Shown piece after piece: positions 24,286 to 34,515 of a stretch of DNA of 43,757 nt. The notes beneath the pieces are model-generated. The model saw nothing but the letters and a program-made list of their open reading frames with translations. It made no database searches and was not told the origin of the DNA. A program made the translations under genes and the position numbers. Numbering within the stretch: position 1 is the stretch's first letter; each line of letters starts with the position of its first letter. Source of the DNA: Planctomycetota bacterium (GTDB taxonomy: Bacteria > Planctomycetota > MHYJ01 > JACPRB01). The DNA lies in assembly GCA_035574235.1 (NCBI GenBank), contig DATLZA010000027.1:1-43757 (forward strand). Direction: 5' to 3'.

Positions 24286-25179
24286 TCAGACCCCCATGAT
24301 GTTGTAGCCGCAGTCGACGTAGAGGATCTGGCCGGTGATCGCGGAGGCCAGGGGGCTGGAGAGAAAGACCGCGGCGTGGGCGACCTCCTCGGGTTCGATG
24401 GGCCGCGGCAGGGGGCTGTGCCGGGCGGCGTGGTCGATCATCTGCTGGATGTCGCCGATCGCGCGGGCGGCGCGCGAGGCGTAGGGCCCCGCCGAGATGA
24501 GATTGACGCGGATGCCGGCGGGTCCGAGCTGGTGGGCGAGCTGGCGGCAGTCGATCTGGAGGGCGGCCTTGGCCGACGACATTCCGCCGCCGTAGTGGGG
24601 CACGACGCGTTCGCCGCCGATGTAGGTGAGGGCGAGGGCCGAGGCCCCTCCGGGGCGTCCCTCCATGAAGGGACGCGCCGCCCGCAGGAGCGACGAAAGG
24701 GAATACGCGCTGACCGAGAGCGCCGTCAGGTACGCCTTGCGGCTCGTGTCGATGAGGCGGTTCTTGATCTCGGGGCTGAAGGCCACCGAGTGGATGAGGA
24801 TGTCGATCCCGCCGAATTCGCGGCCCACGGCTTCGACCGATCCGCGGATCGAGTAGTCCGCGTACTTCTGGTAATGCCGATCCCGGCGGGTGGCCTCGTC
24901 CACGTCGTCCATCGTGTCGAAGCTCACGTCGCAGGGGACGATCTTTTCCACCCGGAGCGTTCCGGCGCCGAAGGGGAGCGTGCGGGCTTCCGCGTCCTTC
25001 TCGCGGGTGAGAAAGTTTTCGACGATGCCCAGGACGCGCGGGTGGCAGGAGAAGACGAGCCGCGCGCCGGCGGCCTGGAGGGCTTTGGCGATGTGCCAGG
25101 CGAAGCCCTGGTTGTCGGCCACGCCCGTGACGAGGGCGATCTTTCCGGACAGGTCGATCGGAACCATATGGGCCCCCAT
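24286..25179 (-). CDS. fabI: Enoyl-ACP reductase, plant/chlamydia-type FabI
   Basis: Last step of each fatty-acid elongation round, reducing enoyl-ACP with NAD(P)H. The 297-residue SDR protein opens GKIALVTGVADNQGFAWHIA. It has an extra charged stretch (DATRRDRHYQKYADY region) between strands, as in plant and chlamydial FabI, then HSVAFSPE and the active-site YGGGMSSAKAAL with the Tyr-x6-Lys spacing. It ends VDCGYNIMGV. A start at the ATG 25167 (293 residues) is equally possible. It lies 29 nt after the glutamine amidotransferase gene, so the two probably share a transcript. Confidence 0.92.
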   Translation of the reverse strand: MGAHMVPIDLSGKIALVTGVADNQGFAWHIAKALQAAGARLVFSCHPRVLGIVENFLTREKDAEARTLPFGAGTLRVEKIVPCDVSFDTMDDVDEATRRDRHYQKYADYSIRGSVEAVGREFGGIDILIHSVAFSPEIKNRLIDTSRKAYLTALSVSAYSLSSLLRAARPFMEGRPGGASALALTYIGGERVVPHYGGGMSSAKAALQIDCRQLAHQLGPAGIRVNLISAGPYASRAARAIGDIQQMIDHAARHSPLPRPIEPEEVAHAAVFLSSPLASAITGQILYVDCGYNIMGV

Positions 25180-25208
25180 GATAAGGAGCCGGCCGGGCCT
25201 GACAACAA

Positions 25209-25772
<564 letters not shown>

Positions 25773-25796
25773 GAGGGGCGTCCGGACCCGGAATTC

Positions 25797-25825
25797 CTTA
25801 TAAAAACGTCCGCAGGGCCGGTCAA
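25797..25825 (-). promoter_or_regulatory. Promoter for the pabA/trpG-like gene and fabI
   Basis: On the minus strand TTGACC (25825-25820), a 17-nt spacer, and TATAAG (25802-25797). Transcription would start near 25790, about 18 nt before the ATG at 25772. It is divergent from the consensus promoter at 25848. Confidence 0.6.
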
Positions 25826-25847
25826 AGGGTGTTTTCCGGCAATAAAT

Positions 25848-25875
25848 TTGACAACCGCGGGGGGTGGTCTATAAT
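25848..25875 (+). promoter_or_regulatory. Perfect-consensus sigma70 promoter
   Basis: TTGACA (25848-25853) and TATAAT (25870-25875) are both exact, spaced by 16 nt. Predicted transcription start is near 25882, about 45 nt before the ATG at 25927. This is the strongest promoter match in the window and drives the PilP-like/secretin genes. Confidence 0.75.
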
Positions 25876-25926
25876 TAACTCCGCAACAGCTTGGAAACGC
25901 TGCGATCCTCACGACTGGGAGGCCGT

Positions 25927-27582
25927 ATGCGTCGTCTCGCGGTGGCGTTCGGGACGTGGGTGCTGCTGGCCGAGGCGGCCGCAGGGGTCCCCCAGGAGCG
26001 CCGGCCGGAGCCGGCGGCGCCTCAAGACCGCGTGGACCTGGCCGGGGTGCTCGACTCGTGGTACAAGATCGAGCAGGCGGACCGGCACGTCGGGTTCGTC
26101 CACGAGTTCATCGAGCGCGTCCCGGCGGGCAATCCGTGGCGCTACAACTATCACGTCGACGCCGAGCTGGAGGTCATGGTCCCGGATCCCCAGGAGCCGG
26201 GGAAGGAAGTGCCGCTCGTTGAATCCATCCGGGTGCGCGCGCGTCTCGACGACACTTACGCGCCGGTGGACTGGCAGCAGCGCAGCCACGTCAACGGCGT
26301 GGACGTGGATCTCCTGGCGACGGTGGACGAGAGCGGGCAGCGCACGCTCGAGGTGGTTCTCTCGGCGACCGATCGCCGGCAGTTCCCGGTGCCGCAGGAG
26401 GAGGAGGTCTACTTCTCGCGGTCGCTCATGTTCATCGCGCTGCGGCAGAACGGGAGCCTGGCGCGTCCCGGCACGCGGCGCGTGTTTCTGGTCCAGCCGC
26501 AGGCGCAGGGGCCGCCGGTCATCGACCTGTCGATCGAGGTGCGAGAGACGGTGAAGCGCGAGTACATGGGCAAGAAGGAGGTTCCCGTCACGCGGGTGTC
26601 GTATCTCAAGCCGCCGCCGGCGATGAACCGCGACTGGGAGCTCATGGACGCGTTCATCGACAAGTTCGGCCGCATCGTCGAGGAGACGCGGCGGGGCGGC
26701 CTGCGCATGATCCTGGTCAAGGGCGAGGAGGAGGCGGTGGGCCATGAGACCCGCCTGCGCCAGAGGGCGCGGCGGGACCCCTTCCGCAAGGACCTGGCCA
26801 TGACGCTGCGGGCCAAGGAGAAGGAGGGCGCCGGGGCCGGGGAGAAGAAAGAGGACGTCCGCATCACCGACGCCGGCCAGGTGCAGGCGCGGCTGAAAGA
26901 GGGGCAGAAGCTTCTGGAGGACCTTCGGAAGGCCCGCGAGGAGAACCGGGAAGCGGAGGGGGAGCAGATCTATCAGAAACTCCTGGCCCTCCACCAGGCC
27001 CTGCGCAAGTTCCTCCAGGAACGGCCGCAGGGGCAGGATGTGCAGAGGCAGGCCGAGGAGCTGCGCCGCCAGACCGAGGAGGTGTGGGGCGGCGCCGAGC
27101 GCCTCATGAAGAAGCTCCGGCTCGTCTACGTGCGCGTCATGGAGCTTTTCGACCGGGATGAGTGCGACGAGATGGCCAAGGGGGTCGAGGAGCTGCGCAA
27201 GGCGCAGGACCGGCCCGAGCTTCAGGATACGCCGCAGCTTCTGCTGCTGGCCGGATGGGTGGCCAAGGTGGAGCCGCTCGTGGCCAAGTGCCGCACCCGG
27301 ATGGAGCTGGCGCGCAAGAAGATCGTGCTGACGGGGACGATCGCCTACGAGGAATGGACCTTCCAGCCCATCGATCCGTCGGTTGCGGTTTTCGGGCACG
27401 TGGCGGGCGCGCCCCAGGAGGTCCGGTTCATCAAGCCGAGCCGGCTGGCCGTCATCAACGACAAGGTCTACCGGGTCGGCGACGTCGTGGAAGGCGAGGG
27501 GGTGCGGGTCGAGAAGATCTGGCCCCACGGCGTGCAGGTTTCGCTGCGGGAGGAGACCCGCGACGTCGGCATCCGCCAATAA
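25927..27582 (+). CDS. Exported coiled-coil protein with PilP/GspC-like C-terminus
   Basis: A 551-residue protein with a signal peptide (RRLAVAFGTWVLLAEAAAG) from the ATG at 25927, preceded by a GGGAGG site. Residues 30-280 are a beta-rich domain I do not recognise (DSWYKIEQADRHVGFVHEF). Residues about 310-420 are charged coiled-coil. The last 70 residues (SVAVFGHVAGAPQEVRFI, then AVINDKVYRVGDVVEGEGV) resemble the small beta domain of PilP/GspC-type proteins that touch the secretin. It is directly followed by the secretin gene, which supports a role as a periplasmic assembly or docking partner of that channel. Confidence 0.65.
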   Translation: MRRLAVAFGTWVLLAEAAAGVPQERRPEPAAPQDRVDLAGVLDSWYKIEQADRHVGFVHEFIERVPAGNPWRYNYHVDAELEVMVPDPQEPGKEVPLVESIRVRARLDDTYAPVDWQQRSHVNGVDVDLLATVDESGQRTLEVVLSATDRRQFPVPQEEEVYFSRSLMFIALRQNGSLARPGTRRVFLVQPQAQGPPVIDLSIEVRETVKREYMGKKEVPVTRVSYLKPPPAMNRDWELMDAFIDKFGRIVEETRRGGLRMILVKGEEEAVGHETRLRQRARRDPFRKDLAMTLRAKEKEGAGAGEKKEDVRITDAGQVQARLKEGQKLLEDLRKAREENREAEGEQIYQKLLALHQALRKFLQERPQGQDVQRQAEELRRQTEEVWGGAERLMKKLRLVYVRVMELFDRDECDEMAKGVEELRKAQDRPELQDTPQLLLLAGWVAKVEPLVAKCRTRMELARKKIVLTGTIAYEEWTFQPIDPSVAVFGHVAGAPQEVRFIKPSRLAVINDKVYRVGDVVEGEGVRVEKIWPHGVQVSLREETRDVGIRQ

Positions 27583-27615
27583 ACGGGGGTCCTGAGGGAC
27601 TCAGGGAGGGATATC

Positions 27616-29571
27616 GTGGGAGGGATCAGCCGTCCGTCCGGGCTCGGAATTTTTCGGAGAACGCTTGCCATGATCGGCGTCCGCCTTTCGCTCGCCGTGT
27701 TCGCCGCGTCGGCCCTGACCGCCGCTCCGGCCCGGGCGCAGCAGGAGCCCCCTCCGGCTCCGCCGGCCGGCGGCGCCGGGGCTCAGGAGATGGACCCCCG
27801 CGCCAAGGCCATCCGGGAAGCCTACGAGGAACGCCTGCGCCGCGAGCGCCAGCAGGTCACCATTCGCGTGCGCAACGCGACGGTCGGCCAGATCGTCGAG
27901 GAGTTCCGGCGCCAGACCGGCTGGAACATCGTCGTGGACTACCGGAACATCCCCGACGACTACCGGGTGGACGAGTTCATCGTCGAGAACGAGCCGGCGC
28001 GCCGGGCGCTGGAGGCCTTCGCGGCCAAGGCGGAGCTCTCGATCGAGGACGTCAGCCCCACCCTCATCATGCTCTCGCGGCCGCCGCGGCTCACCTTCAA
28101 CTTCCGCGACGCGGACGTCAAGGTGGTCATCGACATGATCGCGCGGGTCTCCGGCGCCAACATCATCGTGGCTCCGGACGTGAAGGGATCGATCACCCTT
28201 TCGATCAACAACGTTCCCTGGCAGGAGGTTCTCAACTCCGTCGTCAAGACGCTCGGATTCGTCACGGTCCGGGAAAACTTCGGGATCATCCGCATCATTC
28301 ACCAGGACGAGCTGCTCAAGCAGATGGAGACCCGGGTCTTCCGGCTCCGGTACATCCAGCCGCCGCCCACCTACACGGCCAAGGTGGAGGAAGGCAAGCT
28401 CATCAGCGGCCGGCCGATCCAGCCGCCCCAGCAGATCGAGGAAGTGCTGCGCCGGTTCGTCCTCAAGCAGACCCTGGAGACGGTGCTTTCGCGCAACGCG
28501 GCCGGCCAGGTCCTCGGGAAGCTCGACTTCGACCCCCAGACGAATTCCTTCATCGTGCGCGACACGAAGGTGACCCTCGACAAGATCGGCGAGATCATTT
28601 CGCTGCTCGACGTGGAGCCGGAGCAGGTGCTTCTGGACGTCAAGTTCGTCTCGACGACCAACGAGGATCTGCTGACGTTCGGAGTCAACTGGGACCTCGG
28701 CGGACAGGGGGGCGCCACGGTGTCCAGCCGCATCCTGCCTCCCTCGACCGTCGTGGATCCCGTGACGAGCCAGGTCCTCTCCGGCAAGATCACCAAGCTT
28801 CCCTTCGGGTTCGGAAACGAGCTCCACGCGCCCGGCGAGCAGTTCTTCCTGACTCAGTACGACATGACGATGACCCTCCGGGCGTTCAAGCAGGACCGGT
28901 TCTCCCGGCTGCTTCAGGAGCCGACGCTGGCCGTGGCGGACAACACGGAGGCCACGATCTTCGTGGGCGAAACGATCAGCTACGCCGAAGTGCGCACCAC
29001 GACCAACCAGTTCGGCGGGCTGGAGTTCTCCCTCGGCGAAGCTCAGAAGTCTCCCGTCAAGGTGGGCTTCCAGCTCTTCGTGATCCCCAAGATCGTCGCC
29101 GACTCGAACAAGGTGATCCTGACGATCATTCCGCAGAACGACTTCCTGTCCGGACAGTCGGGCGTGGCCGCGGTGCCGGGCTTCGAACGCTTCACCCTCG
29201 TTTCGAACGGCGCCCCGCAGAGCATCGACCTGCCGCGGATCTCGACGACCACGCTGGTGACCAAGCTCGTTCTGGAGAGCGGGCGGACGGCGATCCTCGG
29301 GGGACTGGTCGTCGAGCGTTCGACCTTCGAGGACCGGGGGATTCCGATTCTGAAGGACATTCCGCTGGTGAACTACCTCTTCAAGCAGCGCAACGACACG
29401 ATCCGCAAGGAGCATCTCCTCATCTTCATCACGCCGCGCATCGTGCGCTCGGGGCAGGGCCCCTCGCAGGATCTGCAGCGGCAGCTGCGCCTGAGGGAAG
29501 AGCAGGAGCGGCAGGAGCTCGAGGAGCTGCGCAAGAAGCAGCAGGAACAGGAAAAGAAAGCGCCGAAGTAG
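27616..29571 (+). CDS. Secretin (GspD/PilQ family) outer-membrane channel
   Basis: Ring-forming channel of type II secretion or type IV pili. The protein has a signal peptide ending in APARAQ, STN/N-domains (VTIRVRNATVGQIVEEFRRQTG; FRDADVKVVIDMIARVSGANIIV), and the secretin core (VLLDVKFVSTTNEDLLTFGV, then ISTTTLVTKLVLESGRTAILGGL, then DIPLVNYLF and LLIFITPRIV). A Gln/Glu-rich tail ends it. The GTG at 27616 has a strong GGGAGG site 6 nt upstream and gives 651 residues. The ATG at 27670 gives 633 residues with a shorter, more usual signal; either may be right. Confidence 0.9.
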   Translation: MGGISRPSGLGIFRRTLAMIGVRLSLAVFAASALTAAPARAQQEPPPAPPAGGAGAQEMDPRAKAIREAYEERLRRERQQVTIRVRNATVGQIVEEFRRQTGWNIVVDYRNIPDDYRVDEFIVENEPARRALEAFAAKAELSIEDVSPTLIMLSRPPRLTFNFRDADVKVVIDMIARVSGANIIVAPDVKGSITLSINNVPWQEVLNSVVKTLGFVTVRENFGIIRIIHQDELLKQMETRVFRLRYIQPPPTYTAKVEEGKLISGRPIQPPQQIEEVLRRFVLKQTLETVLSRNAAGQVLGKLDFDPQTNSFIVRDTKVTLDKIGEIISLLDVEPEQVLLDVKFVSTTNEDLLTFGVNWDLGGQGGATVSSRILPPSTVVDPVTSQVLSGKITKLPFGFGNELHAPGEQFFLTQYDMTMTLRAFKQDRFSRLLQEPTLAVADNTEATIFVGETISYAEVRTTTNQFGGLEFSLGEAQKSPVKVGFQLFVIPKIVADSNKVILTIIPQNDFLSGQSGVAAVPGFERFTLVSNGAPQSIDLPRISTTTLVTKLVLESGRTAILGGLVVERSTFEDRGIPILKDIPLVNYLFKQRNDTIRKEHLLIFITPRIVRSGQGPSQDLQRQLRLREEQERQELEELRKKQQEQEKKAPK

Positions 29572-29587
29572 TAAAATGAAGCCGGGC

Positions 29588-29614
29588 GGGGGCGCCGGCC
29601 GGACCGGCGCCCCC
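29588..29614. other. Strong GC hairpin after the secretin gene
   Basis: A perfect 11-bp stem, GGGGGCGCCGG (29588-29598) with CCGGCGCCCCC (29604-29614) and a 5-nt loop, starts 17 nt after the secretin stop. No T-run follows. It may mark or stabilise the 3' end of the transcript; the 183-bp gap up to 29754 holds nothing else I can name. Confidence 0.45.
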
Positions 29615-29754
29615 CCCGCCGGCATGCCCCGACGAGCGGGGAGCGCGGAGCGGACGGGATCCGCCGAGGGCGGCCCGCCCGCCGAAGAAAAATTCGCCGT
29701 CCGGCCGGGGATGGATGCCCCGGCTCCTTCCCGCCTCTCCCTTCCCGTCGCGGC

Positions 29755-30384
29755 ATGAACATCTTCTCCTACCGGGTGCGGTTCACGAAAACCGGCCGGA
29801 TGCGCTTCCTGTCCCACCACGATCTGATGCGCCTGTGGGAACGGGCCCTGCGGCGGACGGGACTGCCCCTGCGCTTCACCGAAGGGTACAACCCCCACCC
29901 CATCCTCGCCTTCCCCACGGCGCTGGCTCTGGGCATCGAATCCTTCGACGAGGTGTTCGAGTTCGAGCTGACCGGCTGGACCGCCCCCCGCCAGATCGAG
30001 CGGCTCCTGGCGGCGCAGCTTCCCGAGGGGATGAGCGTCCTTTCCGTGGAGGCCTTCGACCGCAAGGACCGCTCCTATGTGGATTTCGTCGAATACGAAG
30101 CCCTGTGCCCGGGACAGGGAGGCCGCGTCCCCGACGCGATCCGGGCGTTCCTCGCCCGCGCCGAGTGCCCCGTCGAGCGGGTGTCGGACAAGGGCTCCCG
30201 CACGATCGACATCCGGCCGTACGTCATGGCCCTGGACTCGGAAGGCGACCGGGTGTTCCTGCGCCTGCGGGTGACCGACCAGGGCACCGCCCGGCCGGAC
30301 GAGGTCCTGCGCGCCCTGGGGCTGTCGCTGGACGAGACGGTCCGGATCAAGAAGACCTACACGGAGCTCGCGGTGCGCCCATGA
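29755..30384 (+). CDS. Radical-SAM-linked protein (DUF2344/TIGR03936)
   Basis: A 209-residue cytoplasmic protein. The opening (VRFTKTGRMRFLSHHDLMRLWERALRRTGLPLRFTEGYNPHP) and the conserved FPTALALGIES are the marks of the family normally fused to, or next to, a radical-SAM/B12-binding protein. Here no such partner adjoins; instead it overlaps the RNase G start by ATGA. Homologues are often next to rng, so a role in RNA metabolism is suspected but unproven. Confidence 0.85.
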   Translation: MNIFSYRVRFTKTGRMRFLSHHDLMRLWERALRRTGLPLRFTEGYNPHPILAFPTALALGIESFDEVFEFELTGWTAPRQIERLLAAQLPEGMSVLSVEAFDRKDRSYVDFVEYEALCPGQGGRVPDAIRAFLARAECPVERVSDKGSRTIDIRPYVMALDSEGDRVFLRLRVTDQGTARPDEVLRALGLSLDETVRIKKTYTELAVRP

Positions 30385-31916
30385 TTCCTTCCGGCCGCCT
30401 CATGCTCGTCAACGCCGTCGAGAAGGAGGAAACCCGCATCGCCATCCTCAAGGACGGCCGCCTCGACGATCTGCATGTGGAGCGCAAGACCCACGAGACG
30501 CTCGTGGGCAACATCTACAAGGGCCGCGTGGAGAACGTGCACGCGAGTCTGCAGGCCGCGTTCGTTCACGTGGGTCTCGAACGGAACGCCTTTCTCCACG
30601 TGTCCGAGGTCGTGGGGGAAGGGGAGGAGCCCTACCATCGGCCCCGGCCCGGCCGGCCCGCCCGGGGGCCCAAGCGGTTCATCCAGAACCTCCTGAGGCC
30701 CGGACAGGAGATCCTCGTCCAGGTCATCCGGGATCCCTTCGGCGAGAAGGGGCCCTCGGTGTCCATGGAGATTTCCCTGCCGGGCCGGTTCCTGGTCCTG
30801 ACGCCGCTTTCCCGGAAGATGGGCATCTCGAAGAAGATCACCGATCCCGCCCAGCGGGCGGCGCTGCGCCAGGCGGTGCGGCAGCTCACGCAGGAGATCC
30901 CTTCCGAAGTCGGGTTCATCGTGCGGACCTCGTCGGCCGACACGCCCCCTCAGGACCTGCGCGCCGACTACGAATACCTTCTGCGGGTGTGGAGCGCCGT
31001 CGAGGCGCGCGCCCGGACCGCGCACGCCCCGGCGCTTCTCTACCAGGAGACCGAGCTCGTCCTGCGGACGGTGCGCGACTTCTTCACTCCCGAGATCGAG
31101 AAGATCGTGGTGGACGACGCCGGGGTCTTCGAGCGGCTCCGCGAATTCTTCGACCACGTGATGCCCCGGTACCGCGATCGGCTGGAACTCTACGAGGGGG
31201 CCACGCCGCTGTTTCACCGCTACGACCTCGAGTCCCAGATCGAGCAGCTCAACGCGCGGACCGTTCATCTCCCCTCGGGGGGCTCCATCGTCATCGAGCG
31301 GGCCGAGGGGATGACGGCGATCGACGTGAACTCCGGGCGCCTCGTGCGGGAGGCGAATCCCGAGGATCTGGCCCTCAAGACCAACCTCGAGGCGGCGCGC
31401 GAGATTTTCCGGCAGCTCCGCCTGCGCGACCTGGGCGGGATCATCGTGATCGACTTCATCGACATGAAGATGGAGCGCCACAAGCGGGAGCTCGAGGAGC
31501 TGGCCCGCCGGGAGGCCCGCAAGGACCGCTCGCAGATGGTGATCCTGCCGCTGTCGCAGTTCTGCCTGCTGCAGATCGCGCGGCAGAAGATCCGGCCGAG
31601 CCTCGACGTCGTCTCCCACGAGCCCTGCCCCACCTGCGGCGGAACGGGCGTGGTCAAGAACACCGAGTCCGTGGCGCTCGAGGTTCTCCGGGCGCTCAAG
31701 TCCACCCTGGACCGCGGGGACATCGCCGTGGTCGAAGCCCGGGTGAGCCCGGACGTGGCGGGCTACCTCAAGGAGCGCATGGAGGACCTTCAGAAGCTCG
31801 AGGAGCGGCACCGCAAGCGGATTCATCTGACGGCCACGCGGGAACTGGCCTCGAACCGCGTGGAGTTCTCCTGCTACAACGCCGCGGGAGAAAAGGTCGT
31901 GGATTTCGTGCGCTGA
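30381..31916 (+). CDS. rng: Ribonuclease E/G
   Basis: Single-strand endoribonuclease for rRNA maturation and mRNA decay. The 511-residue protein has the S1-like domain (VGNIYKGRVENVHASLQAAFVHVGLERNAFLH), catalytic Asp clusters in AIDVNSGR (Asp315) and IIVIDFIDM (Asp358, Asp361), and the zinc-link CPTC (Cys416, Cys419). It has no long RNase E scaffold tail, so RNase G is the better name. Translationally coupled to the preceding gene. Confidence 0.93.
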   Translation: MIPSGRLMLVNAVEKEETRIAILKDGRLDDLHVERKTHETLVGNIYKGRVENVHASLQAAFVHVGLERNAFLHVSEVVGEGEEPYHRPRPGRPARGPKRFIQNLLRPGQEILVQVIRDPFGEKGPSVSMEISLPGRFLVLTPLSRKMGISKKITDPAQRAALRQAVRQLTQEIPSEVGFIVRTSSADTPPQDLRADYEYLLRVWSAVEARARTAHAPALLYQETELVLRTVRDFFTPEIEKIVVDDAGVFERLREFFDHVMPRYRDRLELYEGATPLFHRYDLESQIEQLNARTVHLPSGGSIVIERAEGMTAIDVNSGRLVREANPEDLALKTNLEAAREIFRQLRLRDLGGIIVIDFIDMKMERHKRELEELARREARKDRSQMVILPLSQFCLLQIARQKIRPSLDVVSHEPCPTCGGTGVVKNTESVALEVLRALKSTLDRGDIAVVEARVSPDVAGYLKERMEDLQKLEERHRKRIHLTATRELASNRVEFSCYNAAGEKVVDFVR

Positions 31917-31943
31917 GGCGGCGGGCCGGCGCCCCGAAAAAAC

Positions 31944-31972
31944 TTGCCCCGGCCGGGGCCTTCTGATATAAG
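31944..31972 (+). promoter_or_regulatory. Promoter for rplU
   Basis: TTGCCC (31944-31949), a 17-nt spacer and TATAAG (31967-31972). The -10 ends 9 nt before the ATG at 31982, so the mRNA would have a leader of only a few bases. An AAGGA within the -10 region could also serve as a ribosome site for an upstream transcript. Confidence 0.5.
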
Positions 31973-31981
31973 GATCCCCCC

Positions 31982-32296
31982 ATGTACGCGATCTTCAAGA
32001 ACGGCGGGCGGCAGTATCGCGCCGAGAAGGGGCAGACGCTGGAGCTCGACCGCCAGGGCCCCGCGGAGGGGGAGCGGATCGAGTTCACGGAGGTGGTGCT
32101 CCTGCACGACGGCCAGAAGGCCCGGATCGGCGCGCCTCTGGTGGCCGGCGCCAAGGTCCTGGCCGAGGTCGTCCGGAACTTCAAGGGCGAGAAGATCCGC
32201 GTCTTCAAGTACCGCCGCCGCGAAGGCTACCACCGCACCCGCGGGCATCGCTCGCGGAAGACCCTCGTCAAGATCACCGACATCGTGGCCCCGTAA
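31982..32296 (+). CDS. rplU: Ribosomal protein bL21
   Basis: Large-subunit protein. The 104-residue protein shows YAIFKNGGRQYRAEKGQTLELDR and the C-terminal KYRRREGYHRTRGHRSRKTLVKI, both typical. In most bacteria rpmA (bL27) follows and then obgE; here only 39 bp separate rplU from obgE and rpmA is absent. Confidence 0.95.
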   Translation: MYAIFKNGGRQYRAEKGQTLELDRQGPAEGERIEFTEVVLLHDGQKARIGAPLVAGAKVLAEVVRNFKGEKIRVFKYRRREGYHRTRGHRSRKTLVKITDIVAP

Positions 32297-33343
<1,047 letters not shown>

Positions 33344-33380
33344 GCGGCGTCGGGGCAGGGGGCCCGTTGGAGGACGCGGA

Positions 33381-34496
33381 ATGGAACTGGCCAGGATCTT
33401 CGCGGCGATGGTCAAGGAAGAGGCGTCGGACCTCTTCCTCAAGGTGGGCGTTCCTCCCGCCATGCGCGTCGTCGGCCGGGTGGTGTCCATGTCCGCCCCG
33501 CCGCTCACCGAAGAAAACATGATGGAGATCTACAACGAAGTCTGCGACGACTTCGCCAAGAAGAAGTTCGCCGAGAAGGGCGAGGTGGACGTCTCCTACG
33601 AAATCTACGGCGTGGGGCGCTTCCGGGCCAACGTCTTCCGCCAGCGCGGCTACATCGGCATGGTCTTCCGGCACATCCATTCGAAAATTCCGACGCTGGA
33701 GGAGCTCAATCTGCCGGCCGAGGCGCTGCGCCGCCTGGCGCTCCTGCCGCGCGGACTGATTCTCGTGACGGGAACGGCCGGCTCCGGAAAATCCACCACC
33801 ATCGCCGCGATGATCGATTACATCAACCAGACCGAGGAACGGCACATCATCACGATCGAAGACCCGATCGAGTTCACCTTCACCGACAAGAAGTGCGTCA
33901 TCGAGCAGCGGGAAATCGGTCAGGACACGGACTCCTTCGTCTCCGCCCTCAAGCACGCCGTGCGCCAGTCGCCCGACGTCCTCTTCATCGGCGAGATGCG
34001 GGACCTCGAAACCATGGAGGCCGCCATCCACGCGGCCGAGACCGGACACCTCGTCTTCTCGACGCTGCACTCCCTGAACGCCATGCAGACGGTGGACCGG
34101 ATCATCAACTTCTTCCCCCCTCACCAGCACGCCTTCCTCCAGCTTCAGCTTTCGATGCTGCTGCAGGGGGTGATTTCCCAGAGGCTCCTGCCCACCAAGG
34201 ACGGCGCCGCCCGGATGCCGGCGGTGGAGCTCATGACCTCCACCCCCACCATCCAGGAACTTCTCCTGCACGGGAAAACCCGGGAGCTGTACAAGGCGTT
34301 AAAAGACGGAAGCTATTACGGATGCATGACCTTCAACCAGTCGCTCAAATCGCTCCTGGAGCGCGACCTCATCACGCTGGAGGACGCGCTCAGCGCCGCC
34401 GACAGTCCGGACGAACTCAAGCTCGAGCTGCGCGGCATCTCCAAGGACGCGCAGCGCCACTTCGGCGGCGGGGGGGGCGGATTCGGGCGGCGGTGA
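33381..34496 (+). CDS. pilT: PilT-family retraction ATPase
   Basis: Hexameric cytoplasmic ATPase that depolymerises type IV pili for twitching. The 371-residue protein has Walker A GTAGSGKST (131-139, Lys137), the Asp box IITIEDPIEF, Walker B DVLFIGEMRDLETM, and the His box TGHLVFSTLH. The C-terminus adds a Gly-run (GGGGGGFGRR). No pilB or pilC is in the window. A GGAGG site precedes the ATG. Confidence 0.9.
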   Translation: MELARIFAAMVKEEASDLFLKVGVPPAMRVVGRVVSMSAPPLTEENMMEIYNEVCDDFAKKKFAEKGEVDVSYEIYGVGRFRANVFRQRGYIGMVFRHIHSKIPTLEELNLPAEALRRLALLPRGLILVTGTAGSGKSTTIAAMIDYINQTEERHIITIEDPIEFTFTDKKCVIEQREIGQDTDSFVSALKHAVRQSPDVLFIGEMRDLETMEAAIHAAETGHLVFSTLHSLNAMQTVDRIINFFPPHQHAFLQLQLSMLLQGVISQRLLPTKDGAARMPAVELMTSTPTIQELLLHGKTRELYKALKDGSYYGCMTFNQSLKSLLERDLITLEDALSAADSPDELKLELRGISKDAQRHFGGGGGGFGRR

Positions 34497-34515
34497 CGGA
34501 GCCCCCGGGACGCCC

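Noticed and set aside
31917-31943. Possible terminator after rng (GGGC/GCCC followed by six A)
   Set aside because: The stem is only 4 bp and the run is A, not T, on the plus strand, so it does not fit an intrinsic terminator for rng.
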